Below are positions 25,344 to 33,253 of a stretch of DNA of 64,000 nucleotides, in pieces. Position numbers and translations under genes: made by a program. The stretch covers positions 3,764,501 to 3,828,500 of the forward strand of contig NZ_CP108518.1 of assembly GCF_035989885.1 (NCBI RefSeq), written 5' to 3'. This stretch comes from Streptomyces sp. NBC_01232. Its GTDB lineage: Bacteria; Actinomycetota; Actinomycetes; Streptomycetales; Streptomycetaceae. Each line of letters begins with the position of its first letter. Within the stretch, counting starts at the first letter, position 1. The notes below the pieces were generated by a model that was not told the origin of the DNA, ran no database searches, and worked only from the letters and a program-made list of their open reading frames with translations.

Positions 25344-25360
25344 CGGCTTATGTCCGGCCC
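25341..25360. repeat. Right 20-bp inverted repeat of the RiPP cassette
   Basis: GGGCGGCTTATGTCCGGCCC, the inverted partner of 20373-20392 with one difference in 20. The inner spacing is about 4.95 kb and covers exactly the cassette. Confidence 0.75.
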
Positions 25361-25813
25361 CTGACGGCTCGCGGACGCGGTCGGGCAGGAGCACGTAGCG
25401 ATTGGGGGCGCTCCGGGCTCCCGCCCGGGCTCCTCCGGCGCCCCGATGGTCTCTTCACGCCCGGCCCGTTCCTTTGGGGTTTCCCGGCAGCCGTTTCGTT
25501 TCTCCGGGGCGGGTCGGTCGGTCAAGGGTGGCCGCAGGCCATCGCGCAGCGACGCGACGACGAAGGAGGAGCGCCCTTGAGGGACCGGCCCGACCCGGAG
25601 GGACGATGGGACTGACGGGAAACCCCCATACCCATCCCTGATGCCGCCCGGCCGGCTCCCGCTCCCCGAAGCCCCCGCCCGGCTTCCCGACCCCGGGCGA
25701 CCGGCCCCGGAGCCGTCCCGCACCCGGGGGTGGGTGGGCAGCCGCCGCCCGGGTGGCGGGGCCGCGGGGGTGGAGGCCCCGCGCGCGCAGGGCCTCGTAC
25801 CGCGCGCGCCCCC

Positions 25814-27106
25814 CTACAGCCTGCTCAGCGACGCCGCCGCGAAGAGGACGTCGCGGATCGCCTCACGGTCCCCGTGCTGGCCCACCGCCGCCTCTTCCGG
25901 CGAGATGTGGCCCGCGGCCAGCTGGCAGAACTCGATGCCGTCCAGGGCGATCTCCGCCACCGTCCGCTCCGGCGACGGTTTCGCGCCGGGCGAGTCCAGT
26001 GCGATGTCCCAGCCGCCGCCACCCGCTCCCTCGATCTCCAGGTGCAGCGTCCGGCCCGGCGCGCCCGCCGCGACCAGGCCCCGCGCCGGGGCCGCCAGTC
26101 CCGCCCGCCTGCGCTGCGCCAGGGCGCCCGGCAGGAGCCGCGCCGCCAGGTCGATCATCCCGTGCAGGTGCGGCCCCGACGGCGGCTCGTACGGATAGTC
26201 CACCGCCTCCGCAATGTCCCACGCGTGCACCCAGCACTCGAAGGCGCGCTCCAGGAACGCGTCGCCGAGCGGCAGCGCGAAGCCGCCGTAGTCCACGGCC
26301 AGCTCGGCGACTCCCCGGCCGGCGAAGGAGACCGTACGCACCAGCGTGTGGCCCTGTTCCCGCCACGGGTCGCGGACCTGGCGCGTGATCGGGTTCACCG
26401 ACGCTCCCCAGAAGTGCTCCGTCCGTACGGTCGGCCCGCCCTTCGGCGCGTCCGGACCCAGCGGGTCGTCCAGCCCCAGCGCCGAGGCGATCAGCCCGTC
26501 CACCGTCAGCAGATGGCCGATCACCCCCGCCACCGTGGTCCGCTGCGACCGGCGCTGCTCCTCCTCGAACCACTTGAGCCGCACCGGGGTGTGCCACTCC
26601 GAGTCCCCGAAGTCCTGCAGCAGCGCGTCGAGCCGCGCGGTCTCGGTGTCGTACGGACTCGCCCACACCGGCACCGGAATGCGCGCCGGCCGCTTGCCCA
26701 GGCAGTCCTCCAAAACGCGCGAGCGCAGCAGCGGCTTCAGGTCGAGGCTCTCCTCGGGGTGCAGCAGCCCGACCGCGTCGCGCAGCCGCAGCGCCTCCTC
26801 CGCGCAGGGCGCGCACTCGGTGAGGTGGTCCTCCACCGCCTGGGTCTCCTCGGCCGAGCAGGCCGCCAGCGCCCACGCCCCGAGCAGGGACTTCAGCACC
26901 GCGTGCGAGGGCGGCGGAGGTGGATCGGCCGGCGGCGGCGGAGGCGGCGGGAGGGCCGGTGACAGCGGCGGGGGCGGCAGCGGCGGCAGCGACTGCGGCG
27001 CGTACCCCGGATCGAGATCGTCGGCGGCCCCGCGCGGACCCGGTATCCGCGCCTGGCCGCCGGGACGCTCGTATCCGTCATCGGGCGACTGGGCAGGGCC
27101 GTTCAT
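25814..27106 (-). CDS. Zinc-finger anti-sigma factor fused to MDMPI-like domain
   Basis: A 430-residue protein. Residues 1-66 are Pro-rich and disordered. Residues 68-110 form an anti-sigma zinc-binding domain with His-x3-Cys-x2-Cys (H94, C98, C101). From about 150 to the end is a mycothiol-dependent maleylpyruvate-isomerase-like helical fold (DinB-type; segments VAGVIGHLLTVDGL and ECWVHAWDIAEAV). No membrane helix is visible, so the complex is cytosolic. The start overlaps the stop of the sigma factor gene (ATGA), so the two are co-translated. The anti-sigma role is inferred from the zinc motif and coupling; a redox- or thiol-sensing function for the second domain is speculation. Confidence 0.85.
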   Translation of the reverse strand: MNGPAQSPDDGYERPGGQARIPGPRGAADDLDPGYAPQSLPPLPPPPLSPALPPPPPPPADPPPPPSHAVLKSLLGAWALAACSAEETQAVEDHLTECAPCAEEALRLRDAVGLLHPEESLDLKPLLRSRVLEDCLGKRPARIPVPVWASPYDTETARLDALLQDFGDSEWHTPVRLKWFEEEQRRSQRTTVAGVIGHLLTVDGLIASALGLDDPLGPDAPKGGPTVRTEHFWGASVNPITRQVRDPWREQGHTLVRTVSFAGRGVAELAVDYGGFALPLGDAFLERAFECWVHAWDIAEAVDYPYEPPSGPHLHGMIDLAARLLPGALAQRRRAGLAAPARGLVAAGAPGRTLHLEIEGAGGGGWDIALDSPGAKPSPERTVAEIALDGIEFCQLAAGHISPEEAAVGQHGDREAIRDVLFAAASLSRL

Positions 27107-27666
27107 CGATTGGTTCCATATCCGGACTGGGCGGTTTCCTCCTGCGGGAGGGCGTTGGCCGTCGACAGCAGCTGCAGGCCGAGCCGCAGCCGGCGCCGCG
27201 CCTCGTCCTCGCTGATCTGCAGGTCGGCGGCGGCCTGCCGGTAGTCGCGCCGTTTGAAGTACGCGAGTTCCAGCGCGGCGCGCAGGGGCGCGGGCATCGA
27301 GGTGACGATGTAGTCCGCGCGGGCCGCCGCGTTGGCGCTGCGCACCTTCTGCTCCAGCTCCTCGCGGGAGCCCCGGCCCAGTTCGGCCTGGCGCAGCCGG
27401 GCCACTGCCTGGCCCTGGGTGATCCGGGCGACCCAGGAGCGCATGGAGCCCTGCTTGGGGTCGTAGGCGTCCGGGTTCTCCCAGATGTAGCCGAACACCT
27501 CGCGGGTGATCCGGTCCGCCGCCTTCTCGTCGCCCAGCACCCGGTGCGCCAGGCTGTGCACGAGCGAGGCGAAGCGGTCGTACAGCTCTCCGAGCGCGGC
27601 GGCTTCGCCACGGGCGAGCCGCTGCTGCATGCGGCGGTCCCAGCGCGGTGGTGCGTCCTTCGGCAT
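27103..27666 (-). CDS. ECF-type sigma-70 family RNA polymerase sigma factor
   Basis: A 187-residue sigma factor. Region 2 runs from LGELYDRFASLVHSLAHRVL to the SMRSWVARI segment (about residues 25-85). Region 4 includes MPAPLRAALELAYFKRRDYRQAAADLQISEDEARRRL (here abbreviated; about residues 122-165). The helix-turn-helix of region 4 is degenerate but recognisable. The ATG start has only a weak ribosome-binding site; an upstream in-frame extension looks non-coding. It is co-transcribed with the zinc-finger anti-sigma gene. Target promoters cannot be predicted from this window. Confidence 0.88.
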   Translation of the reverse strand: MPKDAPPRWDRRMQQRLARGEAAALGELYDRFASLVHSLAHRVLGDEKAADRITREVFGYIWENPDAYDPKQGSMRSWVARITQGQAVARLRQAELGRGSREELEQKVRSANAAARADYIVTSMPAPLRAALELAYFKRRDYRQAAADLQISEDEARRRLRLGLQLLSTANALPQEETAQSGYGTNR

Positions 27667-27968
27667 GAATGCCCCCAGCCGTGTGTCGACGCATCGAATG
27701 TAGTGGGCACATGGCGGATCGCGCCTGTTTTGGAAGAACCTCCCCCTGGAAGTGCGCCCTGCGTGATAGGCGGGTGGCAGGGTGTGAACGGTGGTACGCC
27801 CGAGGGCACATGGGGACAGGTGTACGCGCCCCACCGCGCTCCCCGTGCGCGGGTTCGATGCGGCCGCCTCCTTGACCGCTTCGCTTAACGCGCAGGCCAC
27901 GTAGGCCTTACGCTCCTGCCTTGTCTTGATCTGAACCCCACTGCACAAGTGAAGGCGGAACGCCGAAT
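27667..27968. other. Divergent promoter region, sigma factor / EF-hand
   Basis: 302 bp between divergent genes. It contains no gene and no strong palindrome. Promoters for both sides are expected here but I could not assign -35/-10 boxes with confidence. Confidence 0.4.
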
Positions 27969-28487
27969 ATGGAAAGCGCAGAATACGAGCGCAAGATCGC
28001 CGCCCGATTCGCCACCTTCGACCAGGACGGGTCCGGCTATATCGACCGGGAGGACTTCAGCGCGGCCGCGAAGGCCGTCCTGGCCGAATTCGGCACCACG
28101 GCCCGGTCGGACAAGGGCCAGGCCGTCTTCGCGGGCGCCGAGGCCTTCTGGCAGGGCATGGCCGGCATCGCGGACGTCGACGGGGACCAGCGGGTGTCCC
28201 GCGAGGAGTTCATCACCGGGGCCGCGAAGCGGCTGCGCGACAACCCGGAGCGCTTCGCGGAGATCGCGCGGCCGTTCCTGCGGGCCGTGATCGCGGTGGC
28301 GGACGAGGACGGCGCCGGCGCGACCCCGCCGAACGCGGCCCGGGTGCTGCGCGTCCTCGGCACCGCTCCGGAGCTGGCCACGCAGGTGGCCGCAGCGCTG
28401 GACGCCGACGGCGACGGCCGCATCTCGGAGGACGAGATCCTGACGGCCTTCGCGGGCTACTGCGGCGTGGAAGCCCCCGACGCGTAA
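27969..28487 (+). CDS. EF-hand calcium-binding protein
   Basis: A 172-residue cytosolic protein with four EF-hand positions, like calerythrin or CalD. Loop 1 (DQDGSGYIDREDF), loop 2 (DVDGDQRVSREEF) and loop 4 (DADGDGRISEDEI) keep the Asp/Asp/Asp-or-Ser/Glu ligands. Loop 3 (DEDGAGATPPN) has lost the terminal Glu and probably does not bind calcium. It probably acts as a calcium buffer or sensor. It is divergent from the sigma/anti-sigma pair and monocistronic. Confidence 0.92.
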   Translation: MESAEYERKIAARFATFDQDGSGYIDREDFSAAAKAVLAEFGTTARSDKGQAVFAGAEAFWQGMAGIADVDGDQRVSREEFITGAAKRLRDNPERFAEIARPFLRAVIAVADEDGAGATPPNAARVLRVLGTAPELATQVAAALDADGDGRISEDEILTAFAGYCGVEAPDA

Positions 28488-28831
28488 CGCCTGCGGCGCG
28501 CTCGGCAGGTGACGGCGGGGCCACGGCCCCGCCCCCGCAGCCGGGCCACGAGCGGCCTGCGGCCGAGCGGCGGAGCCGAACCGCCCGGCGCCGCCCACCG
28601 GCCTGCCCGGCGCGGCCCACCGGCCTGCCCTGCGCCGCCCGCGCGGCCCGGGCGGCCCGGCCGACCGCCCGGTGCGGGGCGCGCGGTGCGAGGCGCGGTG
28701 CGGGGCGCGCGGTGCGAGGCGCCCGGTGCGGGGCGCGGTGCGGACCGGCATCCCGGGGCGCCGCCCCGGACCCCGCAGCTCAAAGCGCCGACGAGGGGTC
28801 TGTTCGCCGCGCGCCGGCGAGGCCGTACCGG
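28488..28831. other. Intergenic region with GC-rich short repeats
   Basis: 344 bp with no supported gene. 28605-28650 has two imperfect copies of a CCCACCGGCCTGCC unit, and 28671-28744 is an array of GGTGCGGGGCGC and GGTGCGAGGCGC units. The convergent arrangement of the neighbours makes a termination role likely. Confidence 0.6.
28671..28744. repeat. Short tandem GC-rich repeat
   Basis: About five copies of a 12-14 base unit, alternately GGTGCGGGGCGC and GGTGCGAGGCGC. There is no open frame of note and no protein product is inferred. Confidence 0.7.
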
Positions 28832-29716
28832 CTACGCGAAGACGACCGTGCGGGCACCGTTCAGCAGCACGCGGTGCTCGCTGTGCCACTTCACCGCGCG
28901 CGCGAGCGCCTGGCACTCCACGTCGCGGCCGATCGCCACGAGCTGGTCCGGCGTCACTTCGTGGCCCACCCGCTCGACCTCCTGCTCGATGATCGGCCCC
29001 TCGTCGAGGTTCGCCGTCACGTAGTGGGCGGTCGCGCCGATCAGCTTCACACCGCGTGCGTGCGCCTGGTGGTAGGGCTTCGCGCCCTTGAAGCTCGGCA
29101 GGAACGAGTGGTGGATGTTGATGATCCGCCCGCTCAGTTCCGTGCACAGCTTGTCCGACAGCACCTGCATGTACCGCGCCAGGACCACCAGATCGACGTT
29201 CTCGGCGCGCACGAGCTCCAGGAGCTGCGCCTCCGCCTCCGCCTTCGTGTCCTTCGTCACCGGGATGTGCACGAACGGGATGTCGTACGAGCCGACCAGT
29301 TCGGCGAAGTCGGTGTGGTTGGAGACCACGGCCGCGATCTCGACGGGCAGGGCGCCGATGCTCGAGCGGAACAGCAGGTCGTTCAGGCAGTGCCCGAACT
29401 TGGACACCATGAGGATGATCCGCATGCGCTCCTCGGAGCGGTGGATCTGCCAGTCCATCCTGAACGAGTCGCCGATAGCGGCGAAGCTGGCCCGCAGCTT
29501 CTCGACGGTAACCGGCGGCTCGGCCTCGAAGTGCACCCGCATGAAGAAGAGCCCGGTCTCCCGGTCTCCGAACTGCTGGCTGTCCACGATGTTGCATCCG
29601 GTCATGAAGAGATAGCTCGACACGGCATGCACGATGCCCTGCTTGTCGGGGCAGGACATGGTCAGGACGTACTGGGGCTGGGGCTGGGCCGGGGCCTCGT
29701 TGTGCGGGTCGCTCAT
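28832..29716 (-). CDS. purU: Formyltetrahydrofolate deformylase
   Basis: A 294-residue enzyme that hydrolyses 10-formyl-THF to THF and formate and balances one-carbon pools for purine synthesis. An N-terminal ACT domain (about residues 15-95, opening LTMSCPDKQGIVHAVSSYL) is followed by a formyltransferase fold with NIHHSFLPSFKGAKPY and ATAHYVT ... LDEGPIIEQ; the catalytic Asn-His-Asp set is intact as far as I can see. Length is normal. The start ATG is 14 bp after the SCO4402-type gene, so the two are probably co-transcribed. Confidence 0.95.
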   Translation of the reverse strand: MSDPHNEAPAQPQPQYVLTMSCPDKQGIVHAVSSYLFMTGCNIVDSQQFGDRETGLFFMRVHFEAEPPVTVEKLRASFAAIGDSFRMDWQIHRSEERMRIILMVSKFGHCLNDLLFRSSIGALPVEIAAVVSNHTDFAELVGSYDIPFVHIPVTKDTKAEAEAQLLELVRAENVDLVVLARYMQVLSDKLCTELSGRIINIHHSFLPSFKGAKPYHQAHARGVKLIGATAHYVTANLDEGPIIEQEVERVGHEVTPDQLVAIGRDVECQALARAVKWHSEHRVLLNGARTVVFA

Positions 29717-29730
29717 GACCGCACAGCCTT

Positions 29731-30234
29731 TCACACCGCGCGGGTGAGGATCTTCAACACATCGAGCGAGGTCGGCCGTACGTCCGGGTCGTCCCCGTCC
29801 GCCTCCGCCAGCCGTACGTGGGCCTCGCGCGCGGCGCGTACCGCCTCGGGCCACGCGTGGTGCTCCAGGTAGGCGGAGACAGGTGCGTCGGGCCCGACCT
29901 GGTGGAGGATCCGGAGCACGCGCAGTACGGCGAGGTCGACGAGGGTCGCCTCCTGGGAATCCCGGAAGATCGTGCCGACGTACTTCTCGGCGGACCAGCT
30001 GTCGAGCCAGGTGTCCTCGACGAGCCGGTACACGGCGTCGGTGACGTCGCCGTAGGCCTCGTCGCCGGTCAGCCAGGTGTCCTCGTGGAAGGCCGGGTCG
30101 GAAAGCATGTGCAGCGCCGAGCGCACGTTGCCGCGCCAGCGCCACCACGGCATGTCATTGAGGGGCATGCCGCCCATGGTGGAGGAGCGGCCGCCACGGC
30201 GGGAAGAGTTCTTCGAACCTTGGGCGAATGTCAC
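29731..30234 (-). CDS. SCO4402 family protein
   Basis: A 167-residue protein of a family conserved in Streptomyces beside purU. GTG 30234 is the longest start; internal ATGs around residues 20-28 (MGGMPLNDMPWW) are credible alternatives because the first 19 residues are basic and disordered. The body is helical with many Trp and acidic residues and resembles small immunity-type or DUF helical proteins, but no function is known to me. It shares an operon with purU and is divergent from the solute-binding lipoprotein. Confidence 0.75.
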   Translation of the reverse strand: MTFAQGSKNSSRRGGRSSTMGGMPLNDMPWWRWRGNVRSALHMLSDPAFHEDTWLTGDEAYGDVTDAVYRLVEDTWLDSWSAEKYVGTIFRDSQEATLVDLAVLRVLRILHQVGPDAPVSAYLEHHAWPEAVRAAREAHVRLAEADGDDPDVRPTSLDVLKILTRAV

Positions 30235-30367
30235 GCTTTCGATCGTACGTTCCCGTTCGGCGCGATCTTGAGGCGCCCACGGGGGACGGCGCCCCCGTAA
30301 TTCACCTGGGCGTCACCCGATGTTGTGTCCATCTCACTCGACAGTTACCGGCGGGGCGGAATGGTGC

Positions 30368-31663
30368 ATGGACATGACCAACTCGCGACGCGCCGCATCC
30401 CTCTCCCGCACCGTCGTGGCCACGGCGATGGGTGCATGCCTCCTCGCCGGGTGCGGGACGCTCCCCGGGGGCTCGGGGGGGTCCGGGGACACCCTCACCG
30501 TCATGACCTTCGCCCCTGAGGACACCAAAGCGACCAACATGCCCGGAATGACCGGCATGGCCAAGGCCTACGAGCGCTGGGTGAACTCCAGGGGCGGCAT
30601 CAACGGCCACAAACTGCGCGTTCTGACCTGCAACGAGAAGAACACGCCCAGCGGCGCCGCCGACTGCGCCCGCAAGGCCGTCGCCGAGAACGCGGTCGCC
30701 GTCGTCGGCTCCTACAGCCAGCACGGACGCGCCTTCATGGCCCCGCTGGAGGCGGAGGGCATCCCCTTCATCGGTGGCTACGGGGTCTCCTCCGAGGAGT
30801 TCCAGTCCCCCCTGTCCTACCCGGTCAACGGCGGCCAGCCCGTCCTCATCGCGGGCGCCGGCCACCAGCTGGGCCGCGCCTGCGACCAGGTCGCACTGGT
30901 CCGCCCCGACACCCTCGCCGGCGACACCCTGCCGGTCCTGCTGAACGCCGGGCTCAGGGCGAACAAGATGGCCGACGCCTCCGACATCCGAGCCGCCGAA
31001 GACTCCGCCGACTTCGTTCCCCAGGCCCGCGAGGCCCTCGCGCACACCAGCGGCACCGGCAAGGAGAAGGAAAAGGAGAAGGGCTGCGTGACCGCGGTCC
31101 TCGGAGAGCGCACCGAGACCTTCTTCGACGCCTTCCGCCGGACCGACGCCCAGCGCAAGAAGCCGCAGATCTCCTCCGTGCTGGGCAGTGTCAGCCAGTC
31201 CCTGGTGGACCGAACGGGCGGCAAGGAGAGCCCGTTCGAGGGCGCGTACCTGACCAGCTGGTACCCGGTCGCCGCCGATCCCCTCTGGGAGCCCATGCGC
31301 AAGGTGGTCTCCGATTTCGCGTTCGGCGACGACACGGTCGAACCCGACGACAGCGGGGCGCAGACCACCTGGATCGCGTACACCGTGCTCAGCGAGATCC
31401 TCAAGCGCTTCACGGCGGACGAGCCCGTCACCGCCCGCACGATCAAGCGGTCGCTGAACGAGGCGCAGCCGGTCAAGACCGGCGGCCTCACCCCGGACCT
31501 GAGCTGGCGCTACCAGGACATGCGCGCCGTCGCCGGCTTCCCCCGCATCGTCAACGGCCAGGTCACCTTCCAGATCGTGCAGGGCGGGCGGCTCGTGGCG
31601 CAGCCCGGCGAGCAGTCCCTGGACATGACCCCTACCCTGGTGCAGGCCCCGCGCACGGCCTGA
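30368..31663 (+). CDS. ABC transporter substrate-binding lipoprotein (branched-chain amino acid type)
   Basis: A 431-residue exported lipoprotein (periplasmic-binding-protein type I fold). The signal peptide has a basic n-region, a hydrophobic core and the lipobox LLAGC about 26 residues after the start. The ligand-binding part follows LivJ/amide-binding proteins (MTGMAKAYERWVNSRGGINGH; AVVGSYSQHGRAF). No permease or ATPase genes are adjacent, so it is an orphan binding protein or a sensor component. ATG 30374 is an alternative start two codons later. A run of Lys/Glu (KEKEKEKGC) interrupts the middle of the protein. Confidence 0.85.
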   Translation: MDMTNSRRAASLSRTVVATAMGACLLAGCGTLPGGSGGSGDTLTVMTFAPEDTKATNMPGMTGMAKAYERWVNSRGGINGHKLRVLTCNEKNTPSGAADCARKAVAENAVAVVGSYSQHGRAFMAPLEAEGIPFIGGYGVSSEEFQSPLSYPVNGGQPVLIAGAGHQLGRACDQVALVRPDTLAGDTLPVLLNAGLRANKMADASDIRAAEDSADFVPQAREALAHTSGTGKEKEKEKGCVTAVLGERTETFFDAFRRTDAQRKKPQISSVLGSVSQSLVDRTGGKESPFEGAYLTSWYPVAADPLWEPMRKVVSDFAFGDDTVEPDDSGAQTTWIAYTVLSEILKRFTADEPVTARTIKRSLNEAQPVKTGGLTPDLSWRYQDMRAVAGFPRIVNGQVTFQIVQGGRLVAQPGEQSLDMTPTLVQAPRTA

Positions 31664-31668
31664 CGCGG

Positions 31669-31745
31669 CACGCGGCGAGGCAGCCGCGGCACGGCTGCCA
31701 CGGCTGCCACGGCTGCGGCACGGCTGCCACGGCCCGGCTGCACCC
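31669..31745. repeat. Short GC-rich repeat, possible terminator
   Basis: Repeated GGCTGCCAC and GGCTGCGGCAC units (about five copies) between the convergent lipoprotein and Pro-rich protein genes. Complementary CGGCAGCC-type arms can form hairpins. Confidence 0.5.
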
Positions 31746-31750
31746 CCGGC

Positions 31751-33073
31751 TCAGAGCTGGGACTTGTCCCGCTTGGTGAGGCCGTACTTGCCGGCGATCG
31801 CGTTCCACATCGTCGCGGCCGACTCCTTGGCCTTCGTCGCCTCGCCGCTCGCCTTGTTCCCCTCGGCGGCGTTCTTGGTGGCCTTCGCCTTGCCGTCCTT
31901 GCACTTGTCGTCGTCCACGTCGTCCGCCCAGGCCGCGTAGCTGTCATCGGCGTCTGCGGAGGACTGCCAGGCCTTGGTGAGGGCCGCGGACAGCTTCGCG
32001 TGGTCCGGGAGCTTGTCCATCTTCAGCTCCTGGAGGCGGGTGACGAGCTCCTCGCGCTGGCGGGCCGCGTCGCGCAGGTCGGCGGCCGCCTGATCGAGGT
32101 TGGCGCAGCCCTTGATGTCCTCCACGGCCTTGATCACCGAGGCCCTGCTGTCGTTGCTGTCCGCGAGGAGCTTGTCCAGCTGGACGGCCTGCGGGCGGGC
32201 CGGGTCGACCGGGGCCTCGCCGCCGGGGGCGGCGGAAGCGCCGCTCGCCGTCGGGGCGGCGGCGACCGCGCCGGGGTCGTTGTTCTGCGGCTTGCCGTCG
32301 GCGAGCAGCGAGCCGACGCCGAGACCGATGACGGCCAGGCCGACGACCACCGCGCCGATGATCGCGGGCGAGATCTTGCGCGCGGCCTCCGGGGGCGGCT
32401 GCGGCGGGGCGTACTGCTGCTGCGGGTACGGCTGCTGGGGCTGCTGCGGGTGCGGGTGCTGCTGCTGGTATTGGCGCTGCTGCGGCCGGGGCTGCTGGGA
32501 GCGCGGCGGCGGCTGCCGCAGCACCGGCTCCTGGACGGGCGGCATGTGCTGGGTGTGCCCGGCGGAGTCGTCGCCGCGGAAGAGCCCGTCGAACCCCTCG
32601 ACTGCGGGGACCGGCGGTATGTACTGCGTCGCCGCCTCCTCGTGCGCGGGGGCGGCCGGCACGGGCGCGATGTACTGGGTCGCGGCCTCGTCGTGCGAGG
32701 AAGCCGCGGGCACGGGCGGTATGTACTGCGTCGCCGCCTCCTCGTGCGCGGGGGCGGCCGGCACGGGCGCGATGTACTGGGTCGCCGCCTCGGGCAGCGG
32801 CGGATAGCCGTAGCCGTGCGGATCCCCCGGCCCCTCGTAACCGGGCCCCACCACGTGCCCGGGCCTGTCGGCCTCCGGGGCGGGATAGGCCTGCGGGTAG
32901 CCGTACGCGGCCCCGGGATGCGGCGGCTGAGCCTGCGGCTGCTCGGGATACCCCTGCGCCTGCGGCTGCTCCGGGTAGGGCTGCTGCTGCTCCGGGTACG
33001 CCGGATATCCGGACGCCGGGTCCGGACCCCACGGGGCACCCGGCTGGGCGCCCCCTTGTCCGCTCTGCGTCAC
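31751..33073 (-). CDS. Pro/Gln-rich single-pass membrane protein with ATQY repeats
   Basis: A 440-residue protein from GTG 33073 (AGGAG ahead). Residues 1-230 are cytosolic and disordered, rich in Pro, Gln and Tyr, with four 17-residue repeats beginning EAATQYI (residues 95-162). One membrane helix covers about 236-258. The extracellular part (about 300-440) is helical, with two Cys (CANL and DKCKD) that may form a disulfide. It is typical of Streptomyces cell-envelope proteins whose Thr residues are phosphorylated by Ser/Thr kinases, but there is no direct evidence of that here. It lies downstream of the TPR regulator on the same strand, separated by a strong hairpin. Confidence 0.75.
   Translation of the reverse strand: MTQSGQGGAQPGAPWGPDPASGYPAYPEQQQPYPEQPQAQGYPEQPQAQPPHPGAAYGYPQAYPAPEADRPGHVVGPGYEGPGDPHGYGYPPLPEAATQYIAPVPAAPAHEEAATQYIPPVPAASSHDEAATQYIAPVPAAPAHEEAATQYIPPVPAVEGFDGLFRGDDSAGHTQHMPPVQEPVLRQPPPRSQQPRPQQRQYQQQHPHPQQPQQPYPQQQYAPPQPPPEAARKISPAIIGAVVVGLAVIGLGVGSLLADGKPQNNDPGAVAAAPTASGASAAPGGEAPVDPARPQAVQLDKLLADSNDSRASVIKAVEDIKGCANLDQAAADLRDAARQREELVTRLQELKMDKLPDHAKLSAALTKAWQSSADADDSYAAWADDVDDDKCKDGKAKATKNAAEGNKASGEATKAKESAATMWNAIAGKYGLTKRDKSQL
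32588..32791 (-). repeat. In-frame 51-bp tandem repeat, four copies
   Basis: Four consecutive 51-base units encode EAATQYIAPVPAAPAHE, EAATQYIPPVPAASSHD and so on. Units 1 and 3, and units 2 and 4, are most alike, so the array probably grew by duplication of a 102-base pair. Confidence 0.85.
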
Positions 33074-33214
33074 CGGGACTCCTTCTCCGACTCGCCCGAC
33101 CCTACGGAACCGTCGGCCCACGCTACCCCGTCACGCACCGCCGCAGTGAGCCCGCCCCGAAGCCCGTCCGGCCCCGCCGGCCCGCAGGCGCCCGCCGTGC
33201 CGGGCCCGGGGGGT

Positions 33215-33248
33215 GTCTTGCCGATCAGCCTGGCGTGATCGGCAAGAC
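33215..33248. terminator. Strong hairpin, part of a dispersed repeat
   Basis: 13-bp perfect arms GTCTTGCCGATCA / TGATCGGCAAGAC with an 8-base loop, 5 bp past the stop of the TPR regulator. The right arm, with the bases running through the stop codon (33237-33258), is repeated with 2 mismatches at 43656-43677. Confidence 0.8.
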
Positions 33249-33253
33249 GCCCC

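Larger units (their letters stand above)
25279..25813. other. Right edge of accessory cassette, non-coding
   Basis: 535 bp without a supported gene. It holds the right inverted repeat (25341-25360), a hairpin, and two imperfect direct copies (about 25310-25348 and 25374-25411) that share GGACGCGGTC and CGTAGCGAT. Composition returns to high GC to the right. The direct copies could be recombination scars; this is speculative. Confidence 0.55.

Noticed and set aside
25279..25813. Possible tRNA or attachment site at the right edge of the cassette
   Set aside because: No cloverleaf arms or CCA-type end could be recognised; only repeats and a hairpin are present.
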